DNA from: Flavobacteriaceae bacterium
Lineage (GTDB): Bacteria; Bacteroidota; Bacteroidia; Flavobacteriales; Flavobacteriaceae
Length of the DNA: 5,296 nt
Direction of reading: 5' to 3'
Assembly: GCA_030633225.1 (NCBI GenBank)
Contig: DAOVTF010000157.1
Location: 1 to 5,296, forward strand
A program made the position numbers and the translations under genes. Position 1 is the first letter of the stretch. Every line of letters starts with the position of its first letter. The notes beneath the pieces were generated by a model. The model saw only the letters and a program-made list of their open reading frames with translations, was not told the origin of the DNA and did no database searches. Positions 1-5,296 of this stretch are shown in pieces.

Positions 1-1005
1 AAAACCATTCTTAGTTTTTAAATGCTCTCCCATTCCAATACCTATGCCAATTACTGTTGGTTTTGTTTTGAAATTGAAATATTGCAAATATTTTTCATCA
101 TCTACTTCCACCATAACTTCAGGATTTGATGATTGCAGAACTTGATAACCACATTTAGGAATATAGGCTGTTACTAAACCACTCCCTATTTTTAGCGCAG
201 ATCTTGATGCTAAAACTACCGCCCCAATTTTCCCATAGCTACCACCAATAATTAAACTATGACCGAATGTTCCTTTATGCGAAAATTTTTTTCTCTTTTT
301 ATAAATGGATCTTATATAATTAATATCAACAGTTTCATATTTTGAATTTAATGATTGTATAAATAATGTATCCAATTGAATATCAATAATTTTCCATTTT
401 TTACAAAACTCTTGATTTTCAGGTAATAAAAATGCTAGTTTAGGATTTTGAAATGTTAAAGTAAAATATGATTTTACAACAGATTCTTTATCAATTACAG
501 TTGACTCCGAAAACATTCCAGAAGGGAAATCAATTGAGATAATAAATGCTCCTGATTTATTAATACTCTTAATTAATTGTTTAACAAATCCTACAGGTGG
601 CCTTTTTAAACCAATACCAAAAATAGCGTCAATCACTAAGTCAGTATTTGAGATAAGAGGAAAATCATTTGAACTATTCAATTCAATTATATTTTGATCC
701 AATTGAATTAATCTATCATAATTTATTATAAAATCTTCACTCTTATTCTTACTAAAATTAACAGTATATGTTTTAACATTATAATTAGCTTGTTTTAATT
801 TTCTTGCTATTACAAGACCATCACCACCATTATTACCAATACCACAAAAAACATGAATCTTTTGATTTTTAGTAGATAAATAATCATCTATCCAATTAAA
901 ACATTTAGTAGCTGCAAACTCCATCAAATCGATTGATGAAATCGGTTTATTTTTTATAGTTGCTTCATCAGCTTGATATATTTGTTCTGTAGAGAGGATC
1001 TTCAT
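1..1005 (-). CDS. nnr: Bifunctional NAD(P)H-hydrate epimerase / ADP-dependent NAD(P)H-hydrate dehydratase, 3' end cut by the window
   Basis: This cytosolic metabolite-repair enzyme epimerises R-NAD(P)HX to the S form (YjeF_N domain) and dehydrates S-NAD(P)HX back to NAD(P)H using ADP or ATP (YjeF_C/NnrD domain). The frame opens at ATG 1005-1003 and stays open to base 1, giving 335 residues; two-domain Nnr proteins are usually about 500, so roughly a third is missing at the C-terminus. The start MKILSTEQIYQADEATI fits the family N-terminus. The epimerase domain shows GIGNNGGDGL at residues 55-64, DAIFGIG at 126-132 (D126 fits the conserved potassium-site Asp) and SIDFPSG at 157-163. The dehydratase domain begins near residue 240 with KGTFGHS at 244-250, GGSYGKIGA at 254-262 and a glycine-rich segment at 320-326. 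In that segment the usual GPG(L/I)G proline is replaced by isoleucine. The gene follows the accA terminator, so it probably has its own promoter. Family assignment is firm; activity of the unseen C-terminus cannot be judged. Confidence 0.94.
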   Translation of the reverse strand, partial: MKILSTEQIYQADEATIKNKPISSIDLMEFAATKCFNWIDDYLSTKNQKIHVFCGIGNNGGDGLVIARKLKQANYNVKTYTVNFSKNKSEDFIINYDRLIQLDQNIIELNSSNDFPLISNTDLVIDAIFGIGLKRPPVGFVKQLIKSINKSGAFIISIDFPSGMFSESTVIDKESVVKSYFTLTFQNPKLAFLLPENQEFCKKWKIIDIQLDTLFIQSLNSKYETVDINYIRSIYKKRKKFSHKGTFGHSLIIGGSYGKIGAVVLASRSALKIGSGLVTAYIPKCGYQVLQSSNPEVMVEVDDEKYLQYFNFKTKPTVIGIGIGMGEHLKTKNGF

Positions 1006-1011
1006 TTATAC

Positions 1012-1019
1012 CAAATTTA
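1012..1019 (-). promoter_or_regulatory. Candidate -7 promoter box for nnr
   Basis: The minus strand reads TAAATTTG, an exact match to the Bacteroidota -7 consensus TAnnTTTG, with only six bases between it and the nnr ATG. If used, transcription would start at or next to the start codon and the mRNA would be leaderless or nearly so. No TTG is visible at the expected -33 distance, and chance matches are common in AT-rich DNA, so support is weak. An independent promoter is expected here because the accA terminator lies just upstream. Confidence 0.25.
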
Positions 1020-1072
1020 TTTATAAAGTTAGTTAATTTTAAAATAAAGTAATACGCAAATATTGAAAATAA

Positions 1073-1098
1073 CAAAACCTGCCTTAAGGCAGGTTTTG
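1073..1098 (-). terminator. Rho-independent terminator downstream of accA
   Basis: A perfect 26-base palindrome forms an 11-base-pair stem, or longer if the loop closes, around a TTAA loop. The arms contain AAAACCTGCC and GGCAGGTTTT. On the minus strand the stem is followed by a T-rich tract (TTTTGTTATTTT), the layout of an intrinsic terminator for transcripts leaving accA, whose stop codon is 33 bases upstream. Read on the plus strand, the arm also ends in TTTT but the following bases are not T-rich. No plus-strand gene enters this region, so the functional direction is taken as minus. Confidence 0.87.
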
Positions 1099-1131
1099 CT
1101 TACACACTATTATTTCTAATTAGCTATTGCA

Positions 1132-2085
1132 TTATCCTTTATAGTCACCCATGTTGGAGTATTTTTCCATTCTTTGCTTTACAAGTTTACTAATAGATAA
1201 TTTATTTAATTCTCCAAATGCTTTCAAAATTGCTACTTCAACAGATTTGTAAGTTTTTTCTCTATCACTATGAGCACCTCCCAACGGCTCTTTTATGATG
1301 CCATCAATCAGTTTTAATCTTTTCATATCATTTGAGGTAAGTTTTAAAGCTTCTGCTGCATCTTCTTTAAACTCCCAGCTACGCCATAGAATAGATGAAC
1401 ATGATTCTGGTGAAATCACGGTGTACCAAGTATTTTCTAACATAAAAACCTTATCACCAACGCCAATTCCAATAGCACCACCTGAAGCGCCTTCACCAAT
1501 AATAATTGTAATAATTGGTGTTTTTAATCTAGTCATTTCTAAAATGTTACGAGCAATTGCTTCTCCTTGACCTCTTTCTTCAGCTTCTAATCCAGGGTAT
1601 GCACCAGGAGTATCAACTAAAGTTACAACCGGGATACCAAATTTTTCGGCCATTTTCATTAAACGCAAAGCCTTGCGATAACCTTCGGGGTTTGACATAC
1701 CAAAATTCCTATACTGCCGCATTTTTGTATTATAGCCTTTCTGTTGGCCAATAAACATAAATGATTGATCTCCAATTTTACCTAAACCTCCTACCATTGC
1801 TTTATCATCTTTTACAGTTCTATCACCATGAAGTTCCATAAAAGTACCTTTAGTTAAAGCACTAATAAAATCTAATGTATAAGGTCGTGACGGATGTCTT
1901 GATAGTTGAACCCTCTGCCAAGCTGTTAGGTTTTTAAAAACATCTTTTTTTGTAGCATTGAGTTTTTTCTCTATTTGTTCACAAGTTTCTCTTACATCAA
2001 CATCACTTTCTTCACCAATTAATTTACACTTGCTCAGTTGATCTTCTAACTCTTTAATAGGTAATTCAAAATCTAAATATTCCAT
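1132..2085 (-). CDS. accA: Acetyl-CoA carboxylase carboxyltransferase subunit alpha
   Basis: AccA pairs with AccD to form the cytosolic carboxyltransferase that moves the carboxyl group from biotinylated AccB to acetyl-CoA, making malonyl-CoA for fatty-acid synthesis. The protein has 317 residues, close to the 319 of E. coli AccA. Visible family motifs in order are an N-terminal helical segment (1-50), [13 protein letters not shown] at 62-74, ELHGDR at 84-89, GQQKG at 113-117, [20 protein letters not shown] at 158-177, the glycine-rich [10 protein letters not shown] at 197-206 (oxyanion-hole type segment of the crotonase fold) and [10 protein letters not shown] at 225-234. The ATG at 2085 gives the standard N-terminus and is preceded by an A-rich stretch, without a Shine-Dalgarno sequence. 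A 112-base gap separates it from the upstream transporter and holds a promoter-like box and a palindrome; a strong terminator follows. accD and the biotin subunits are not in the window. No truncation or missing key motif is seen. Confidence 0.99.
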   Translation of the reverse strand: MEYLDFELPIKELEDQLSKCKLIGEESDVDVRETCEQIEKKLNATKKDVFKNLTAWQRVQLSRHPSRPYTLDFISALTKGTFMELHGDRTVKDDKAMVGGLGKIGDQSFMFIGQQKGYNTKMRQYRNFGMSNPEGYRKALRLMKMAEKFGIPVVTLVDTPGAYPGLEAEERGQGEAIARNILEMTRLKTPIITIIIGEGASGGAIGIGVGDKVFMLENTWYTVISPESCSSILWRSWEFKEDAAEALKLTSNDMKRLKLIDGIIKEPLGGAHSDREKTYKSVEVAILKAFGELNKLSISKLVKQRMEKYSNMGDYKG

Positions 2086-2107
2086 TTTTTATTGAGTTGT
2101 ATTTTTA

Positions 2108-2133
2108 TAAATCAATAGTTAACCATTGATTTA
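2108..2133. promoter_or_regulatory. Imperfect palindrome in the accA leader (operator or leader hairpin candidate)
   Basis: Nine-base arms TAAATCAAT and ATTGATTTA flank a GTTAAC core (itself palindromic), with one mismatched pair between each arm and the core. The element is symmetric over 26 bases and lies 22 bases upstream of the accA start codon, downstream of the candidate -7 box. It could bind a dimeric regulator or fold as a hairpin in the 5' leader. It does not resemble the FapR operator of Bacillus as I know it. The symmetry is seen directly; a regulatory role is inference. Confidence 0.4.
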
Positions 2134-2152
2134 ATATTTTGGATTAAGGATA

Positions 2153-2160
2153 CAAATATA
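2153..2160 (-). promoter_or_regulatory. Candidate -7 promoter box for accA
   Basis: TATATTTG on the minus strand matches the Bacteroidota -7 consensus TAnnTTTG and lies in the intergenic gap, 67 bases before the accA start codon. A transcript from here would carry a leader of about 60 bases that includes the palindrome. No clear -33 TTG is present at about 19 to 21 bases upstream, so the call rests on the -7 match and the position. Confidence 0.4.
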
Positions 2161-2197
2161 TAAACTTTACTGAATTACTTAGTCTTCTTTTAAATCT

Positions 2198-3076
2198 TCA
2201 TTTAATGATCTTATTTTTCATGACAGAATTAATTATAACACTACATAAAATAATAAAAGCACCAATATAAAATTGACTACTCATTTTTTCTTTATCTCCA
2301 AAAATAATCAAAGCCAGAATTATACCATAAACCGGCTCTAAATTATTGGTTAACACCAAAGTAAATGGCCCCATTTTCTTCAATAAATTAGTTGCAATAA
2401 CAAAAGGGTAAGCTGTAGCAACCGTTGACAAAATAAATAAATACAATATTTCAATGCTTGTTAACTGCAAATCAGAAAAAGAAAATGAATTTGTAATTAA
2501 TAATAAAAATGATAAAAAGACAAACGCTAAGGCCAATTCATAAAAAGCTATATGAATGGCTTTATGTTTTATAATTAACTTACTATTAAAAATAGAAAAA
2601 ATTGCAAGTAATAATGAAGAAATCAAAGCATATATAATACCTTTTGCATATAAAAATTCAACTTTAAAAATCACAATAAACCCTATTATTGCAACACTTG
2701 CTAATACTAATTCATAAATTCTGAATTTTTTATTACTTATAATTGGTTCAAGCAAGGCTACAAAAATAGCACTTGAAGACATGGTAACTAAAGTAATTGA
2801 TATAGTTGAAACCTTAATGGCATAAAAAAATGAAGCCCAATGTAATGCTATAAATATTCCTCCAATAAAAAATTTGACAAAAGTAGACTTATCAATTCTT
2901 AAATTAATCTTTTTAATTCTTGTGAAAATATAAATAGTAATGGAGGCTATCAAAACTCTAAGCCAAACTAACGGAATTGCATCTACAGAAATTAACGCAA
3001 CCAATATGGCTGTAAATCCCCAAATTAAAACAATAAAATGAAGTTGTAATTGATTTTTAAAATTATCGTTTTGCAT
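2198..3076 (-). CDS. EamA-family (DMT superfamily) transporter, ten transmembrane helices
   Basis: This is an inner-membrane carrier of the drug/metabolite transporter superfamily; the substrate cannot be read from the sequence. From the ATG at 3076 it has 292 residues, the usual size for two five-helix EamA repeats. Hydrophobic segments fall near 11-29, 34-52, 67-86, 91-109, 119-137, 146-163, 176-195, 207-228, 238-259 and 268-285. Each repeat carries the family's Glu-Pro pair at the equivalent place: E110-P111 in LLEPI and E247-P248 in NLEPVYG. HFIVLIWGFTAIL at 13-25 is a typical first helix. A longer reading from TTG at 3106 would add ten residues inside the permease gene; the ATG gives the more normal N-terminus and was preferred. 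It overlaps the end of the upstream permease gene by 14 bases, suggesting co-transcription and possibly translational coupling. No terminator is evident after its stop. Family confidence is high; specific function unknown. Confidence 0.9.
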   Translation of the reverse strand: MQNDNFKNQLQLHFIVLIWGFTAILVALISVDAIPLVWLRVLIASITIYIFTRIKKINLRIDKSTFVKFFIGGIFIALHWASFFYAIKVSTISITLVTMSSSAIFVALLEPIISNKKFRIYELVLASVAIIGFIVIFKVEFLYAKGIIYALISSLLLAIFSIFNSKLIIKHKAIHIAFYELALAFVFLSFLLLITNSFSFSDLQLTSIEILYLFILSTVATAYPFVIATNLLKKMGPFTLVLTNNLEPVYGIILALIIFGDKEKMSSQFYIGAFIILCSVIINSVMKNKIIK

Positions 3077-4154
3077 TAAAATACAAATATACAGCAAGCG
3101 CTCCAAAAATTAGGTTAGGCATCCAAACCATAATCAATGGTGAAGATTCAGCGGTTGAACCTAAAACTTCTGACACTTTCATGAAAAATACATATAAAAA
3201 CATTAAACTAATTCCTGCTGCCAAATTAACACCTATTCCTCCCCTTCTTTTTTTAGAGGCCAAAGTCACTGCAATTAGAGTTAATATAAAGGATGATACA
3301 GGTAAGCTTGTACGTTTATAAAGCTCAACTTTATAATTATTCAAATTTTTAACCCCCCTATCTTCTGAGATTTCAATATGATCAGCCAAATCAAAGGATG
3401 ACATTTCTTTAGCTAAATAATCAACATATAATAGATCTTTAGGCTGAAAATTAAAAACTGTATCTAAATAAGTTCCTGAAACAATACTATCATTTATAGG
3501 TCCAATATATCTTTTTTGATAATTACTTATTTTAAAAATACTATCTTCTTTTTTCCATTTGATATTCTTTCCACTTAATTTATACTTCAACCTGTTACCT
3601 TCAAAATGTTCATAGGAAAAATTATATCCATTATTTGATCTAAAATTATAAGTTCCAAAATAGGCATAATCATTTTCACTAAGCTGTAAATTAACTCTGG
3701 AAACAGCATTCTTTGTCTTTTTTTTATGCGCAGATCTTAAATAAGTCTCTTGAAATTTTTCAAAGGTCTTATTTGTTTTTGGAACAATAAAGTGATTTGA
3801 ATAGAGTGAAAATATTGCAACAATTGTAGCTCCAATTAAATAGGGACGTAAAAACCTTTTAAATGATATACCTGAACTGTGAATGGCAATTATTTCGGTA
3901 TTACTTGATAATTTTGAAGTAAACATAATTACAGAAATAAACAATGCCAAGGGCATAAAAGTATTACCATAATTAATTATAAAACTCACATAATAATCTT
4001 TGATAATTTCATTTAAAGTTAAATCTTCATTTTTTATAAATTTTCCAACTTTTTCTGAAACATCAATTGCAATTGCAATTGGAATCAGAATCATCAAAGT
4101 AAAAAAGAAAGAAGTGAAATACTTTTTTAATATGTATTTATCAAGAATTTTCAA
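3063..4154 (-). CDS. LptF/LptG (YjgP/YjgQ) family permease of lipopolysaccharide export
   Basis: Members form the inner-membrane part of the LptB2FG transporter, which lifts lipopolysaccharide out of the membrane and passes it to the LptC/LptA bridge. The 363 residues match the family length. Order: a membrane-interface N-terminus (KILDKYILKKY, 2-12), a helix at about 13-31, helices near 56-78 and 104-123, a hydrophilic periplasmic region of about 126-275 (the family's beta-jellyroll), then helices near 281-301, 309-329 and 337-359. The conserved cytoplasmic loop SSNTEIIAIHSSGIS occupies 83-97 and KKRRGG lies between helices four and five. The start codon read here is TTG at 4154-4152: an in-frame TAA lies at 4175-4173, no in-frame ATG lies between, and the N-terminus fits homologues as I know them. 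The gene follows tgt by 59 bases and overlaps the transporter downstream. Whether it is LptF or LptG is not resolved; its partner permease and LptB are not in the window. Confidence 0.93.
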   Translation of the reverse strand: MKILDKYILKKYFTSFFFTLMILIPIAIAIDVSEKVGKFIKNEDLTLNEIIKDYYVSFIINYGNTFMPLALFISVIMFTSKLSSNTEIIAIHSSGISFKRFLRPYLIGATIVAIFSLYSNHFIVPKTNKTFEKFQETYLRSAHKKKTKNAVSRVNLQLSENDYAYFGTYNFRSNNGYNFSYEHFEGNRLKYKLSGKNIKWKKEDSIFKISNYQKRYIGPINDSIVSGTYLDTVFNFQPKDLLYVDYLAKEMSSFDLADHIEISEDRGVKNLNNYKVELYKRTSLPVSSFILTLIAVTLASKKRRGGIGVNLAAGISLMFLYVFFMKVSEVLGSTAESSPLIMVWMPNLIFGALAVYLYFNAKR

Positions 4155-4213
4155 ATCATTAATATGAATTAATTAATCACTTTCTAAAGGAAAAATAGGA
4201 ATAAAGCTTTTGA

Positions 4214-5296
4214 TTACAAACGTTTATCCATTTGAGCAACCATTTTATTTTTCCATTCGTAAAAATCTCCTGCTAATATATGCTTTCTTGCTTCACGAAC
4301 CAACCACAAATAAAATCCTAAATTATGAATAGTTGCAATCTGTTTACCTAAATATTCTTTAGCAGCAAATAAATGTCTTAAATAAGCTTTTGAATAATAG
4401 GTGTCAACTGAAGTTATTCCCATTTCATCTATTGGTGAAAAATCATCCTCCCATTTTTTATTTTTGATATTGATCGATCCGTGAGCGGTAAAAAGCATTC
4501 CGTTTCTTGCATTTCTAGTTGGCATTACACAATCAAACATATCAATACCTAAAGCAATATTTTCTAAAATATTTATTGGAGTACCAACCCCCATCAAATA
4601 ACGAGGTTTATCAATAGGTAGAATATCACAAACAATCTCAGTCATTTCATACATTTCTTCTGCCGGTTCACCTACTGATAAACCACCAATTGCATTTCCA
4701 TCTGCACCAGCATTTGCAATATACTCAGCTGATTGTTTACGCAAATCTTTATACGTACTTCCCTGTACTATTGGAAAGAAAGTTTGTTGAAAACCATACT
4801 TTTCAGGATTATTATCTAACCAGTTAATACATCTGTCCAACCAACGATGGGTCATGTGCATTGAGTTTTTAGCATAATTGTAATCACATGGGTAAGGGGT
4901 GCATTCATCAAAAGCCATAATAATATCAGCACCTATAATTCTTTGGATTTCCATAGAAAATTCTGGAGAAAAAAAATGTGTTGAACCATCAATGTGAGAT
5001 TTAAACTTAACTCCTTCTTCTTTAATTTTTCTATTATCCGATAAGGAATAAACTTGATAGCCGCCAGAGTCAGTTAAAATTGGTCTATCCCAATTCATAA
5101 ATTTATGTAAACCACCAGCTTTTTCTAATATTGGAGTTGTAGGCCTAAGATAAAGATGATAGGTGTTTCCTAGAATAATATCAGCATTTATGTCATTTTT
5201 TAATTCGGTTTGATGTACTCCTTTTACTGATGCAACTGTACCAACCGGCATGAAAATCGTATTCTGAATTTTACCGTGTTCGGTTGTAATCTCTCC
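4214..5296 (-). CDS. tgt: Queuine tRNA-ribosyltransferase (tRNA-guanine transglycosylase), 5' end cut by the window
   Basis: Tgt exchanges guanine 34 of tRNA-Asp, -Asn, -His and -Tyr for preQ1 in the queuosine pathway. The frame is open to the window edge (GEITTEHGKIQ before FMPVG), so the ATG at 5251 is internal; 360 residues are visible and about 14 are missing by comparison with E. coli. Numbering from the edge, DSGGYQV carries the proton-acceptor Asp at 76, FDECTPYP the base-binding Asp at 130, QGS the Gln at 178, GGLSVGE lies at 204-210, and FDCVMPTRNARNG holds the nucleophile Asp at 255 and the wobble-recognition loop. The Cys in DECTPYP and the Val in GGLSVGE fit the bacterial preQ1-type pocket. 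The odd point is the C-terminal zinc site: where E. coli has Cys-x-Cys-x2-Cys before YSRAY, this protein has Gly293, Thr295 and Asp298, while the later His (H324 in IHNL) is kept. The catalytic residues are intact, so it is probably active. It likely heads the unit with the permease and transporter. Confidence 0.98.
   Translation of the reverse strand, partial: GEITTEHGKIQNTIFMPVGTVASVKGVHQTELKNDINADIILGNTYHLYLRPTTPILEKAGGLHKFMNWDRPILTDSGGYQVYSLSDNRKIKEEGVKFKSHIDGSTHFFSPEFSMEIQRIIGADIIMAFDECTPYPCDYNYAKNSMHMTHRWLDRCINWLDNNPEKYGFQQTFFPIVQGSTYKDLRKQSAEYIANAGADGNAIGGLSVGEPAEEMYEMTEIVCDILPIDKPRYLMGVGTPINILENIALGIDMFDCVMPTRNARNGMLFTAHGSINIKNKKWEDDFSPIDEMGITSVDTYYSKAYLRHLFAAKEYLGKQIATIHNLGFYLWLVREARKHILAGDFYEWKNKMVAQMDKRL

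Noticed and set aside
1295..1754. Two plus-strand open frames (91 and 65 codons) opposite accA
   Set aside because: They lie fully antisense to a well-conserved accA frame, show no recognisable domain and look like shadows of its codon pattern.
2161..2197. Possible terminator after the transporter gene
   Set aside because: No stable stem with a T-tract can be drawn in the minus-strand direction before the accA promoter box.
3077..3106. Ten-residue N-terminal extension of the transporter from a TTG at 3106
   Set aside because: It lies wholly within the permease gene and adds no family feature; the ATG at 3076 gives the standard N-terminus before helix one.
4064..4081. Perfect 18-base palindrome made of repeated CAATTG/GCAATT units
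   Set aside because: It lies in codons for Ile-Ala-Ile-Ala-Ile of the first membrane helix of the permease; repeated ATT GCA codons explain it without a regulatory role.
4155..4213. Gap between tgt and the permease gene, searched for a terminator or promoter
   Set aside because: Only short AT-rich self-complementary runs (AATTAATT) are present, with no GC-rich stem or clear -7 box, so I treat it as an intra-operon spacer.
5249..5251. ATG at 5251 as the start of tgt
   Set aside because: The frame continues upstream to the window edge with residues typical of Tgt (GEITTEHGKIQ before FMPVG), so this is the conserved internal Met of MPVG.

Overview
The window is a low-GC (roughly one-third G+C by eye) chromosomal segment of a Bacteroidota bacterium, most likely a member of the Flavobacteriia. 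The evidence is the style of the Tgt, LptF/LptG-type and AccA proteins, the lack of Shine-Dalgarno sequences before the starts, and upstream boxes resembling the Bacteroidota -7 promoter element TAnnTTTG. All five genes lie on the minus strand, so transcription runs from high to low coordinates.

Layout in transcription order. (1) 5296-4214: tgt, tRNA-guanine transglycosylase, missing only its N-terminus beyond the window edge. (2) 4154-3063: an LptF/LptG-family permease of the lipopolysaccharide export system, apparently starting at TTG. (3) 3076-2198: a ten-helix EamA-type (DMT) transporter whose start overlaps the end of the permease gene by 14 bases. (4) 2085-1132: accA, acetyl-CoA carboxylase carboxyltransferase alpha subunit, with a promoter-like box and an imperfect palindrome in its leader and a strong intrinsic terminator after it. 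(5) 1005-1: the first 335 residues of a bifunctional NAD(P)HX epimerase/dehydratase (Nnr), running off the low-coordinate edge.

The first three genes look like one transcription unit: the gap after tgt is 59 bases and the next pair overlaps. No convincing terminator lies between the transporter and accA, so readthrough into accA is possible in addition to its own promoter. The terminator at 1073-1098 separates accA from nnr. The genes serve tRNA modification (queuosine), outer-membrane biogenesis, small-molecule transport, fatty-acid synthesis and metabolite repair. They are ordinary core functions rather than a dedicated pathway.

I see no mobile element, CRISPR array, RNA gene, toxin-antitoxin pair or defence system, and no undescribed multi-gene system. 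The points most worth a second look are the missing cysteine zinc ligands in Tgt, the TTG start of the permease with a two-codon ORF overlapping it, and the palindrome in the accA leader.
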